Positions 26,436 through 34,417 of a stretch of DNA of 64,000 nt are shown piece after piece; position 1 is the stretch's first letter; each line of letters begins with the position of its first letter. The DNA is from an uncultured Dehalococcoidia bacterium. GTDB lineage: Bacteria > Chloroflexota > Dehalococcoidia > Lucifugimonadales > UBA1123. Under the pieces are notes generated by a model. That model ran no database searches, was not told where the DNA came from, and saw only the letters and a list, made by a program, of their open reading frames with translations. The stretch covers positions 434,001-498,000 of the forward strand of contig CATOSI010000003.1 of the NCBI GenBank assembly GCA_951812505.1. The letters are read 5' to 3'. Both the position numbers and the translations under genes were made by a program.

Positions 26436-26564
26436 GAAACTGGTGACCAGTCTTGGTCTTAACTGGTCGAAATACTGGTACCAGTTTTTTGGGAGAAACT
26501 GGTTGAATCTGGTCTGTATCAACCAGTTTAGACCAGTTTTCGCCGATCTTGGGCGTTTCTGGTG
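26436..26564. repeat. Phased ACTGGT/ACCAGT cluster B
   Basis: ACTGGT occurs at 26439, 26462, 26474 and 26498, TCTGGT at 26508, and the complement ACCAGT at 26446, 26480, 26522 and 26532. Several intervals are 10, 12 or 24 bp. The cluster lies between the end of the C26-like gene and the gyrA promoter, followed by an AT-rich CCATATATGG at 26589-26598. Confidence 0.75.
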
Positions 26565-26761
26565 TGGTGGGCCGTCCGACATATACGCCCATATATGGTT
26601 CTCTCGCTCACCGCGTTTGCTGTGAGTACGCTAAGTAAGCATGAATAGATGATAGCACATAATAGAACATTTGCGCCATAGCATATGCGTGAATTAGATG
26701 CGACTACTCTGAGTCTTGATCGGAGCAGGGACAGTAGCCAGGCGCCCCCGAGCGCGCGGAC

Positions 26762-27481
26762 TCAGCCGACCGCGGCGAGGCGTTCCGCCGCCCGTTCCGC
26801 CAGAGACTGGAACAGCCTCTCGAAGTGGGGCGGAATCTCCATTCTGAGCTGAGGACTGAACTGTACGGCTATCACCCACCTGTGATTCGCGCTTTCCAGA
26901 GCCTCTATGATCCCGTCTTCCAGCGAATACGCTGAGGCAACCAGGTAACGAGACTTCTGCGCCTCGCGCATACCGGCGCGGTGCCGGCTGTTCACGCGCA
27001 CGAATCCGCCCGACCCTACTACTGCGGCCAGCTTGCTGCCGGGAGATATGTAGATGTGGTGGTATTCGGGTTTCGAGTTATCATTCTCTTCCTGCACCGG
27101 GTGGTGTCCGTCCACACTCTGGAGGAGTCTGCCACCCAACGCGATGTTCAGGATGTGCATACCACGCCCTATCCCATAAATCGGCAGGTCGGCGTCCAGA
27201 GCGGCGCGGACTATGGCGATTTCCATCTCGTCCCGCGCATCGTCATGTATCACAGGCTCGATTTCAGGATTCGGCTGCTGACCGTATAGCGCGGGATTCA
27301 CGTCCGGGCCGTCGCTGAGCACGAGCGCCCCGACGCGCGCCAGTACCTCGCCGGGAGCCAGAGAGTACTCGGCTCTGACCGGCCAGGGTTCGGCTTCGGA
27401 CCGTTCCACGGCGTCGAGAAAGGGACGCAGGTCTTCTTCGGGTTGTCCCGCGGTAACCGCTATCAGCGGCCTGTCCGTCAT
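26762..27481 (-). CDS. Class I glutamine amidotransferase-fold protein (C26-like), triad lost
   Basis: A 239-residue protein related to gamma-glutamyl-GABA hydrolases (PuuD, peptidase C26). The fold segments LVLSDGPDVNPALYG and GRGMHILNIALGGRLLQ are clear. In active members the nucleophile motif is GICRG; here it is GIGRG with Gly105. The VQWHPE that supplies His and Glu reads VQFSPQ (Ser209, Gln211). All three catalytic residues are replaced, so a binding role is inferred. GGAGGAAC precedes ATG 27481. It follows the crotonase gene by 23 bp. Confidence 0.82.
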   Translation of the reverse strand: MTDRPLIAVTAGQPEEDLRPFLDAVERSEAEPWPVRAEYSLAPGEVLARVGALVLSDGPDVNPALYGQQPNPEIEPVIHDDARDEMEIAIVRAALDADLPIYGIGRGMHILNIALGGRLLQSVDGHHPVQEENDNSKPEYHHIYISPGSKLAAVVGSGGFVRVNSRHRAGMREAQKSRYLVASAYSLEDGIIEALESANHRWVIAVQFSPQLRMEIPPHFERLFQSLAERAAERLAAVG

Positions 27482-27504
27482 TAGTTCCTCCGGCTTTCTG
27501 TCGC

Positions 27505-28284
27505 TCAGTTGAACTTCGGCGGACGCTTTTCGCGGAAGGCGGTGAGCGCTTCCTTGTGCGCATCGCTCTTCATGGCGTTCTGGAATGTAGGCCCCTCGTC
27601 GGAGAGTACGGTATCCACGTCGTGCTCGATGTAGTTCTGATGGACGAGCCGCTTGACCTGGGAGAGTTGCCATATCGGATTGTCCGCGATCTCGGTTGCC
27701 AGTTCCACGGCCTTGTCCAGCATTTCGTCGTCTGGATAGACGTAGTTCACCAGGCCGACTCTGAGCGCCTCGTCGGAGGGAATCAGATTGCCCCGAAGCA
27801 TATATTCGAGCGTTCGCCCCAGCCCTATCAGGTGCGGAGCGTAGTGTGTAGAAGCGAATTCCGGGGTGAGTCCAACGCGGACGAACCTGAAGGACAGCCG
27901 CGCGCTTTCGGACGCGATACGGACGTCGCATGGAAGCGTGCGAGTCAGCCCCTCGCCTATCGCGACGCCGTTGATGGCCGCTACGACGGGCTTGGCGTTT
28001 CTGATGACCTCGTGCCAGCTATCGTCGGTCATGGGGGCGGAGTCGTTGGATGCCTGACCGTCACGCCTGGCCTCGAAGCGTCCGATGTCCGCGCCAGCAC
28101 AGAAACCGCGACCGGCTCCCGTCCAGACAATCGCGCCGACGGAGTCGTCCTCGTTCCACTCAGAGATCTGGCTGATGATCTCGTGGTTCATCTGCGGATT
28201 CATCGCGTTCAGCTTGTCGGGGCGGTTCATGGTTATGACGCCCACTCGCTCCCTGACCTCGCTGAGTATATGTTCGTAAGACAT
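27505..28284 (-). CDS. Enoyl-CoA hydratase/isomerase family protein
   Basis: A 259-residue crotonase-fold protein. The oxyanion-hole segments are present (GRGFCAGADIGRF and INGVAIGEGL). The position of the first hydratase glutamate (GGGCELA in classical enzymes) reads GEGLTRT, so it may catalyse something other than hydration or belong to the subgroup with altered acid residues. Substrate unknown. It begins a two-gene operon with the inactive C26-like protein. Confidence 0.88.
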   Translation of the reverse strand: MSYEHILSEVRERVGVITMNRPDKLNAMNPQMNHEIISQISEWNEDDSVGAIVWTGAGRGFCAGADIGRFEARRDGQASNDSAPMTDDSWHEVIRNAKPVVAAINGVAIGEGLTRTLPCDVRIASESARLSFRFVRVGLTPEFASTHYAPHLIGLGRTLEYMLRGNLIPSDEALRVGLVNYVYPDDEMLDKAVELATEIADNPIWQLSQVKRLVHQNYIEHDVDTVLSDEGPTFQNAMKSDAHKEALTAFREKRPPKFN

Positions 28285-28399
28285 GGCTTGACTCCATGAT
28301 GGTATGGGGTGTCGGTAGGTTCGGTAGGTAATGTTACCATAGAGGGGTGGATTCGAGAGTGCCTTGGGGTTTGGTAATATATGAAATGGAGGTCGTGCT

Positions 28400-28909
28400 A
28401 TGAGTTCCTGTGACTATGAATCATACTCTGTTCCGTTGAGTGGTGCAGAACATGAATCCATGTATGGTCTCAGCGCGGGGGCTAAGGCTGAGAAGATTGT
28501 TCGAAAACATTTCGCTCGCGAGCATGGAAATCATGTCAGAGTCGAGCCTGACCAGGACGGGGCCGACTTCAGAGTGTTCCTCGACGGAAAGATTATACGG
28601 ATCCGGGTGAACGGAACGAGTGCGCCTACAATCGCGTGGAATCTGATGGATGTGTCCAGCCAAGAGACGCATGACGCGCTTAAGAGTGGTAAGGTCGTGA
28701 TGTTTCGGGTCGTTGATGTGGACAGCAAGACCCCTCAGATATACATTCTCAAACACGGACGCGACTTCTACTTAGAACAGGAGCCCAGATGGTCGGTAAA
28801 GCCCGTCAAGCTGGAGGATAAGGACAAGTACCCACTGAGGGGACTACCTTATCGGTATGATGATCCGTTTGAGCCGGTGGCTATCGAAGATTGGGAATTT
28901 CTGAATTGA
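28400..28909 (+). CDS. Unknown protein with PD-(D/E)XK-like fold, partner of the PIN toxin
   Basis: I do not recognise this 169-residue protein with confidence. An N-terminal helix (AEKIVRKHFAREHG), GADFRVF and IRIRVNGTS followed by IAWNLMD and PQIYIL resemble DUF3883-type PD-(D/E)XK nucleases, in which the key strand is IEVKGT. Here it is IRVNGT (Arg69, Asn71), so the metal site is absent. GGAGGTCGTGCT precedes the ATG. The stop overlaps the start of the PIN gene (TTGA), the coupling typical of antitoxin-toxin pairs. It could be an unusual antitoxin. The fold assignment is tentative. Confidence 0.6.
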   Translation: MSSCDYESYSVPLSGAEHESMYGLSAGAKAEKIVRKHFAREHGNHVRVEPDQDGADFRVFLDGKIIRIRVNGTSAPTIAWNLMDVSSQETHDALKSGKVVMFRVVDVDSKTPQIYILKHGRDFYLEQEPRWSVKPVKLEDKDKYPLRGLPYRYDDPFEPVAIEDWEFLN

Positions 28910-29298
28910 TCGTTCTGGATACTCATGTCTGGCTGTGGTGGAATCTCGACACAGGGCAATTAAAGGAAGCGCAGAGTCAGGCCATTGAAGATAACGAAGG
29001 CGATGTAATAGGAATCAGCGCCGTTTCATGTTGGGAGGTAGCTAAACTCGTGGCATCCAAACGAGTAGAATTGCCGCTTGGAATATCCGAGTGGTTCGAT
29101 ATGGCGCTGGCTTATCCCGGAGTCTCCATTCTACCATTGACACCCGAAATCGCGGTGGAGTCAACTGCGTTGCCCGGCGACTTTCATTCAGACCCTTTCG
29201 ACCAGATCATTGTCGCTACCGCCAGAGTCCACCTATGCAGCCTCGTGACTTCGGACAGGAAGATAGTCCGCTATCCTCATGTGACGACGATTAGCTGA
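28906..29298 (+). CDS. PIN-domain toxin (VapC-like)
   Basis: A 130-residue PIN nuclease. The four acidic residues are present: LDTHVWLW, SCWEVAKL, DPFDQIIVATA and TSDRKI. LDTHxWLW is typical of VapC toxins. TTG 28906 overlaps the upstream stop (TTGA); TTG 28891 is an alternative start. Canonical VapB, Phd or RHH antitoxins are missing; the upstream 169-residue protein takes that place. Expected activity is cleavage of tRNA or other RNA. Confidence 0.82.
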   Translation: MIVLDTHVWLWWNLDTGQLKEAQSQAIEDNEGDVIGISAVSCWEVAKLVASKRVELPLGISEWFDMALAYPGVSILPLTPEIAVESTALPGDFHSDPFDQIIVATARVHLCSLVTSDRKIVRYPHVTTIS

Positions 29299-29300
29299 AG

Positions 29301-30164
29301 CTACACCCCCACCCGCGACAGGAACTCAGGCTTGCCCTTTATGCCCAGGTTCGGCCTGAACAGCGCCCCCGCTCCCGCTCCCTCATTCACCTTGTCGTTG
29401 CCGCCGGCCGTGGTGACGTACATATCGGTCAGGTCGCGTCCACCGAATATGACGCTGGACACCTTCTTGGCGGGGAAGTCAATGCGCGCGACCTCCGAGC
29501 CGTCAGGGGCGAAGCGGTAGAGCGCAGAGCCGTCCCAGCGTGCGGACCATACGTGGTCTTCGGCGTCCACCGTCATGCCGTCCGGCACCGTGCCGTCGTC
29601 GTCAGGGGTCTTCACGAAGGTGCGCTGGTTGCCGATGTTGCCGCTACCTATGTCGTAGTCGAAAATGTAGATCGCGTGCGCGAGAGAGTCCGTGAAGTAC
29701 ATGCTCTTGAGATCGGTAGTGAAGCCCATGCCGTTGCACAGGCCGAGATTCTCAAGCACGGGAGTCAGAGAGCCGTCGGTGTCCATGCGGTACAGGGTGG
29801 CAGGACGCCCGTCCGGATGCGGCATAGTGCCGCAGAACACGCGCCCAGCGGGATCGGCGATCACATCATTGAAGCGGTTGTCCGTCTCATCCGGCAGTTC
29901 CTCGACTACGAAGTCGAGAGTGTCGCCGCGAAGTACGGCTATCGAGCCCCTGTCCATGAACAGCAGAAGCGATCCGTCGGACTGGATGGTGTACCCGCCG
30001 ACTTCACGACCGTCGTATATCTGCTCGTGGGTCCGAGAGTACGGGTTGTACCTGAAAAGCCTGCCTTGGGGGATGTCGGCCCAGTAAACCCGGCTCTCCA
30101 TCGGGTGCCAGAGAGGGCCTTCGCCAGTGACGCACTGGTAGTCGGCTATGAGTTCAGGCTGCAT
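29301..30164 (-). CDS. SMP-30/gluconolactonase family protein
   Basis: A 287-residue six-bladed propeller of the SMP-30 family, which hydrolyses sugar lactones. Metal-binding positions are visible: Glu in GEGPLWH, Asn in RFNDVIADPAG, Asn in GLCNGMGFT and Asp in VPDGMTVDAE. No signal peptide. AAGGAGGTAATCCC precedes the ATG. It ends 2 bp from the convergent PIN gene. The sugar substrate cannot be told. Confidence 0.92.
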   Translation of the reverse strand: MQPELIADYQCVTGEGPLWHPMESRVYWADIPQGRLFRYNPYSRTHEQIYDGREVGGYTIQSDGSLLLFMDRGSIAVLRGDTLDFVVEELPDETDNRFNDVIADPAGRVFCGTMPHPDGRPATLYRMDTDGSLTPVLENLGLCNGMGFTTDLKSMYFTDSLAHAIYIFDYDIGSGNIGNQRTFVKTPDDDGTVPDGMTVDAEDHVWSARWDGSALYRFAPDGSEVARIDFPAKKVSSVIFGGRDLTDMYVTTAGGNDKVNEGAGAGALFRPNLGIKGKPEFLSRVGV

Positions 30165-30217
30165 GGGATTACCTCCTTATTGGGAGAGTCGGCACGAATT
30201 TTTCACCCTCACCCCAG

Positions 30218-30242
30218 CCCTCTCCCATCGAGGGAGAGGGGA
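30218..30242. repeat. CCTCTCCC...GGGAGAGG palindromic repeat
   Basis: Second copy of the repeat at 20876-20899, followed 26 bp later by a decayed half copy (CATTGAGGGAGAGGAG, 30265-30280). Confidence 0.85.
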
Positions 30243-30286
30243 CTTTTGCCTACCCCTGTCAGTCCATTGAGGGAGAGGAGTTTTCG

Positions 30287-30778
30287 CTATTGTCCGTTGG
30301 GGAGGCGGTTGAATTTGCCCTCGAAGTAGAGCAGCGGTCTCGTGCCGTCCGGGTCAATCTCTATCTCCTCGACCTCGCCTATGAAAATAGTGTGGTCACC
30401 GGCGACGTATTCGTTGACGACGCGGCAGTCCATATATGCGAGGCTGCCATCCAGGGTCGCCGCGCCCTGGGCGGTGCGGCTGAACGTCGCGGGAACGTCA
30501 CCCGTCTTCTGATCGGTCGGCCGTGCGTAGTATTCGGCAATCGCCTGCTGTTCCTCACTGAGTATGTTGATCGCGAAGCGTCCGATTGCCTTGATGAGCG
30601 GGTAGGAGGCGGTGTTGTGGCTGGCGCATACCAGCGTGAGCAGGGGGTCGAGGGAGACGGAGGTGATGCCGTTGGCGGTCATGCCGTGTATCTCGTCGTC
30701 GGACTCCACGGTGGTTATCACCGACACCCCTGTGGCGAATTTCCCCCATGCCTGTCTGAAGGTCTGTGCGTCGGGCAT
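30287..30778 (-). CDS. Flavin reductase-like domain protein
   Basis: A 163-residue split-barrel flavoprotein of the HpaC/RutF type, which supplies reduced FMN or FAD to a monooxygenase. The core FATGVSVITTV, GMTANGITSVSLDPLLTLVCAS and GRFAINILSEEQ are typical. GGAG abuts an ATG at 30787, so the second ATG (30778) with normal spacing is preferred. No partner monooxygenase is encoded nearby. Confidence 0.9.
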   Translation of the reverse strand: MPDAQTFRQAWGKFATGVSVITTVESDDEIHGMTANGITSVSLDPLLTLVCASHNTASYPLIKAIGRFAINILSEEQQAIAEYYARPTDQKTGDVPATFSRTAQGAATLDGSLAYMDCRVVNEYVAGDHTIFIGEVEEIEIDPDGTRPLLYFEGKFNRLPNGQ

Positions 30779-30794
30779 AGCTGTCATCTCCGAT

Positions 30795-31670
30795 TTATTC
30801 CTGTTCAGGCGAATGGGACGAGCGCCTGAAAATATTCGATACGATTGATGTTGGCCTACGAATTATATTGCTGACTGCGGACAATGAAAACCCCTTTGCC
30901 GATGTAGGCTGAACCTCACGGCTCAGCACGTCCGCACTGTCCACACGCTCTCTGAGATCCTTCAACTCCTCACGCAACGCCTTCATCTCTTTGAGGAGCA
31001 GTTCGGTGTTGGCCTCCACGTTGTCGTCCGTCCTGAAAATGGTGGACGCGAAGTTGGCGGTCAGGCCACCGAACAACCCGATCCCCACTAGCATGAGCAT
31101 AATCGCCATGCCCCGGCCCACGGGGGTAACGGGAGTCATGTCGCCGTAGCCTACCGTGGTAGCTGTGACTACCGACCACCAGAGTGCGTCGGTGAAAGAG
31201 TTTATGGAATCGTGGCCGCGCTCCACACCCGCGACTACGGTGGCGGCTATCACTACTATACCAATCGCGTAAACGATCAGGAAATCCACGTTCGCAAGGC
31301 GGCGCGCCCCTCTGATGGCTCGCGCTCCGAACAGGACTATTCTCAGTATCCTGAGCGGGCGCAGGAAAGGTACCAGCACCGTCAGCCCCTCCAGCCAGTG
31401 GCCCCGCAAGTATTGCAACTTTTCGGGCGTGACTGCGAACTTGAGAAAGAAGTCGGCTGCGAATATCGCCCAGATGAAGATGTCGAGCGTCTGGAAGAGC
31501 GCTCTCTCCGCCGTAGAGAAACTGTCCTCCCACAGAAGAGGTCCCAGAAGCACAGGAATCATTATGAACGACAGCAGAAGAAGGGGCAGTTCAGTCATAC
31601 GGTCGAGCCGGAGCAGCATCGCCTCCCTGACCTGTGTATCCATGTGACGAAAGCGGAATAGATTGTTCAT
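30795..31670 (-). CDS. Voltage-gated potassium channel-like protein
   Basis: A 291-residue six-helix channel. An S4-like segment has regularly spaced arginines (RPLRILRIVLFGARAIRGARR), and the selectivity filter is TTVGYGD before the last membrane helix (MAIMLMLVGIGLFGGL). A cytoplasmic coiled coil (ELLLKEMKALREELKDLRER) follows, then a tail in which a basic RR-containing motif occurs twice (SNIIRRPTS, SNIFRRSS). TAGGAG precedes the ATG. Confidence 0.93.
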   Translation of the reverse strand: MNNLFRFRHMDTQVREAMLLRLDRMTELPLLLLSFIMIPVLLGPLLWEDSFSTAERALFQTLDIFIWAIFAADFFLKFAVTPEKLQYLRGHWLEGLTVLVPFLRPLRILRIVLFGARAIRGARRLANVDFLIVYAIGIVVIAATVVAGVERGHDSINSFTDALWWSVVTATTVGYGDMTPVTPVGRGMAIMLMLVGIGLFGGLTANFASTIFRTDDNVEANTELLLKEMKALREELKDLRERVDSADVLSREVQPTSAKGFSLSAVSNIIRRPTSIVSNIFRRSSHSPEQE

Positions 31671-31794
31671 CGTGTGGACTCCTAGACATCATCTGTTGGT
31701 ATGGTGGAAATCTTACAGCATGGAGGGGGGATGATATGTATAATAGGCTGAAGGGACTCAGTATCCCGACCAGAATGAAGTCAGGAGGCCACGG

Positions 31795-32220
31795 ATGCCG
31801 GAACAACCTAGTGAAAAAGCGATGCAGCGTATGCATCGGCTCGTTGAGAATTTCACCAAAAAGTCGGGAACATACACGTCTCCTGTGGAAGGCGTGACCG
31901 AGTCCGTAATACTGGGACTCGCACAGAATGTAGATGAGGTCGGGCGCCCGCTATGCCCGTGCAGGTTCTACCCGGACAAGACGGAAGAGGTCAAGCACCG
32001 AACCTGGATCTGCCCCTGCGACGATATGCAGATCTATAAGTATTGCCACTGCCTGCTGTTCGTGGACGAGGAAGGAATGCCCATCACCGAGCATCTGCCC
32101 GAAGACCACGAAGGCAAGGAGATGTACGGGCTAATCGAGGACCCTCATCCCGACAAGGGGCGAGCCCTCCGCAACAAGGCGGAGGAACGTGAGATTGAGA
32201 GGCGCGAGCGGCCTTCCTAA
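31795..32220 (+). CDS. ftrB: Ferredoxin:thioredoxin reductase catalytic subunit
   Basis: FTR takes electrons one at a time from ferredoxin through a 4Fe-4S cluster and reduces a disulfide. The 141-residue product has the diagnostic cysteines CPC, CPC and CHC in order (residues ~54-90: PLCPCRFYPD, WICPCDDM, YCHC). No variable-chain subunit is in the window. Two glutaredoxin-like genes follow, probable electron acceptors in place of plant-type thioredoxins. Confidence 0.92.
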   Translation: MPEQPSEKAMQRMHRLVENFTKKSGTYTSPVEGVTESVILGLAQNVDEVGRPLCPCRFYPDKTEEVKHRTWICPCDDMQIYKYCHCLLFVDEEGMPITEHLPEDHEGKEMYGLIEDPHPDKGRALRNKAEEREIERRERPS

Positions 32221-32262
32221 ATACTGACAACTGACAACTAAAAACTGAAGCACGGAGGAACA

Positions 32263-32499
32263 ATGAGCACGGCCAGCAAGACGGTAACTGTATATTCGAC
32301 GGTGGGCTGCGGGTACACCGATATGCTCAAGGCGCAGCTAGACAGTGACGGCATCGAGTACGAGGAAGTGAACCTTTCCCTCCACCCGGACCGCTGGCCG
32401 GAGGTGCTGCCGCACACCGACGGGGAACGTATCAGCCCGGTCATGATTGACGGCGATGAGGTCACTGTCGGATTCAACGGAATAGGCTGCTACGGCTAG
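32263..32499 (+). CDS. Glutaredoxin-like protein (single active-site Cys)
   Basis: A 78-residue thioredoxin-fold protein. The active site is VGCGYTDM, with one cysteine, followed by RISPVMIDGDEVTVGF (cis-Pro region) and a C-terminal GIGC. A GGAGGAACA site precedes the ATG. It lies 42 bp after ftrB; ACAACTGACAACT-type short repeats lie between. The C-terminal cysteine shared with the next gene may be a resolving or relay thiol. Confidence 0.85.
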   Translation: MSTASKTVTVYSTVGCGYTDMLKAQLDSDGIEYEEVNLSLHPDRWPEVLPHTDGERISPVMIDGDEVTVGFNGIGCYG

Positions 32500-32559
32500 G
32501 AAGGCTGAGCCTTCACCCGAATTGGGTCGAATCCTGCAATCGAAAGTGAGGGGCTGACT

Positions 32560-32793
32560 TTGGCTGAAAGCGGCGTACTGATTTACACCCATCCCGAATG
32601 CACCATATGCGTTTCCGTGAAGATGGAACTCGACGAGAAGGGCAAGGTGTACGAGGAGATTGACCTCGGCGACCACCCTGAGAGGTGGCCCGAGCTGCAG
32701 GAACTTACGGGCGGCGACAAGATTACTCCCGTCGTTGTCGAGGACGGTGAAGTCACGATCGGCTATCACGGCATCGGCTGCACGTTCTACTAG
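32560..32793 (+). CDS. Glutaredoxin-like protein (CTIC)
   Basis: A 77-residue paralogue of the previous protein with a dithiol CTIC active site (HPECTICVSV), KITPVVVEDGEVTIGY and the same C-terminal GIGC. The start is TTG with GAGGGG upstream. The two have identical layout (RWPE near the middle) and appear to be a duplication within the FTR operon. Confidence 0.87.
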   Translation: MAESGVLIYTHPECTICVSVKMELDEKGKVYEEIDLGDHPERWPELQELTGGDKITPVVVEDGEVTIGYHGIGCTFY

Positions 32794-32856
32794 CGCCACC
32801 CTCTCAGACAAGATGGCCGAAAGACCATGAGATAACCCTGAAGCTGCTCCGGGCTG

Positions 32857-33702
32857 TTACTTAGTCCGTCGGGCAGCCATGATGATGTGGCTGCCGGTAT
32901 CCACGAGCCCGGGCCGGCGGCATAACTCGCGTTCGAGTCCGACGGCCGTGGACCACGCCCGACTGTCCTCGGCAACTTCTTCGAGCGCCGTCGAACCCTC
33001 GAAGACTGTCACGTTGCTTCCCGCGATTTCCAGCACCTCGCAGCCTGGCAGGAAGTCGCGCAATTCTTCGCTCATAAACAGATGCATTGGCGGGTGGATC
33101 ATTCCTACTTGTGTTGAGGGAAATCCATCGAGGTCACCGTCCTCGACGACGCCCCAGACGTTCCAACCCTCGGCGTCCTTCAGGATGGGTATGGATGGAC
33201 GACGGACCAGGTTCAGTGATGCACCGTAGCGACTCATCACGCTGATCAGGACCACTCCTCCGGGGCGAACGACCCGAACGAGTTCTGCGGCCGCCTCGTG
33301 TCGCCGCTCACACACGTAGGAGAGAGCCCCGCCGTAACAGATCGCCGCATCGAAGTGTCCGTCAGGAAGCACCGATAGATCGGTAATGTCTCCGCGGACG
33401 AAGTCTTCGATGTTCTCGATTAGCCCTGCCTGTCCTACTTTCTCCCTGGCGATCTGAAGTTGCTCCGCCGACAGATCGAGAACTGTTACTATCGCTCCCC
33501 TCTCTGCCGCGACTATCGAGAACCTTCCCGGCCCGCTGCCCGCATCGAGGACTCGGTCCCCGGACTCTACATAGCGCCCGATGAAGTCTGCGTGGATTAT
33601 CGCCTTCATACGTCCATACGCCGTGGCCCCGAGTCTGTCCCACTCGATGCTTCCATATGCGTCGTAGAAAGCCATGGTCTTGTCGGCGTCGTAAGTAACC
33701 AA
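32857..33702 (-). CDS. Class I SAM-dependent methyltransferase
   Basis: A 281-residue Rossmann-type methyltransferase. Motif I is VLDAGSGPGRFS, followed by TVLDLSAEQL and DAAICYGGALSYV. The substrate is unknown. TTG 33702 is the apparent start with AGGGAACG upstream. It is the last gene of the tgt-SRAP operon, 12 bp after the SRAP stop, so a DNA, RNA or small-molecule substrate is possible. Confidence 0.85.
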   Translation of the reverse strand: MVTYDADKTMAFYDAYGSIEWDRLGATAYGRMKAIIHADFIGRYVESGDRVLDAGSGPGRFSIVAAERGAIVTVLDLSAEQLQIAREKVGQAGLIENIEDFVRGDITDLSVLPDGHFDAAICYGGALSYVCERRHEAAAELVRVVRPGGVVLISVMSRYGASLNLVRRPSIPILKDAEGWNVWGVVEDGDLDGFPSTQVGMIHPPMHLFMSEELRDFLPGCEVLEIAGSNVTVFEGSTALEEVAEDSRAWSTAVGLERELCRRPGLVDTGSHIIMAARRTK

Positions 33703-33714
33703 GATGCACGTTCC

Positions 33715-34416
33715 CTAAAGCATCCGCCGTACCGGAACTATACACTCAGGCACGTCATTCGCCGCAGAGTTGACCACGCTGGATACTTCGTAGGCCTTCA
33801 TCAGGTCGGACGAATATGGCTTCAGCAACTCGGACAGCGCGTCGGTATCCTGAACGTCCGGGTCCAGCCACATGGGTTCGGCGTCCTGAGACAGGATCAC
33901 CGGCATCCTGTTGTGTATCGGCGCGAGAAATTCATTCGCCTCAGTCGTGACTATCGTGCAGGACTGGATTCTGCGGCCTTCCGGGCTCTTCCACGACTCC
34001 CATAGCCCGGCAAACCCGAATAGTTCCCCGGACTCCAGGCTTATTCGCATAGGAGTGCGCTTGCGTCCGTCCCGCTTCCATTCGTAGAAGCTGTCCGCGA
34101 CCACCAGACACCTGCGCCGCCTGAACGCGACTCTGAAGCTCGGACGCTCAGCCAGTGTCTCCGCGCGTGCGTTTATCATGCGATTGCCTATCGAGATGTC
34201 CTTCGCCCACGACGGCACGAGTCCCCAGCGCATGAACTGCGCTGCATTCACTTCGCCGTCGCCGGTTATCGTGATCACATCCTGCGTAGGAGCGATGTTG
34301 TAACGCTCCACGCCGACCTCGGCGAACCGCTCGCGTATAATCTCCATGCCCGAACCGACGGGCAGGAAGCGTCGCTCAACTTCGTCCCAGGCGATAAGGG
34401 TGAATCGTCCGCACAT
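33715..34416 (-). CDS. SRAP family protein (HMCES/YedK type)
   Basis: SRAP proteins form a covalent thiazolidine crosslink to abasic sites in single-stranded DNA. The 233-residue product has Cys2 (MCGRF), NARAET, the SFYEW glutamate and HNRMPVIL histidine, all catalytic landmarks. It starts 1 bp after the tgt stop, so it is translationally coupled. Length is normal. Confidence 0.95.
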   Translation of the reverse strand: MCGRFTLIAWDEVERRFLPVGSGMEIIRERFAEVGVERYNIAPTQDVITITGDGEVNAAQFMRWGLVPSWAKDISIGNRMINARAETLAERPSFRVAFRRRRCLVVADSFYEWKRDGRKRTPMRISLESGELFGFAGLWESWKSPEGRRIQSCTIVTTEANEFLAPIHNRMPVILSQDAEPMWLDPDVQDTDALSELLKPYSSDLMKAYEVSSVVNSAANDVPECIVPVRRML

Positions 34417-34417
34417 A

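Noticed and set aside
26762..27931. A 389-codon frame extending the C26-like gene upstream
   Set aside because: The extra part lies over the crotonase gene in another frame; ATG 27481 has a strong ribosome site and fits the family length.
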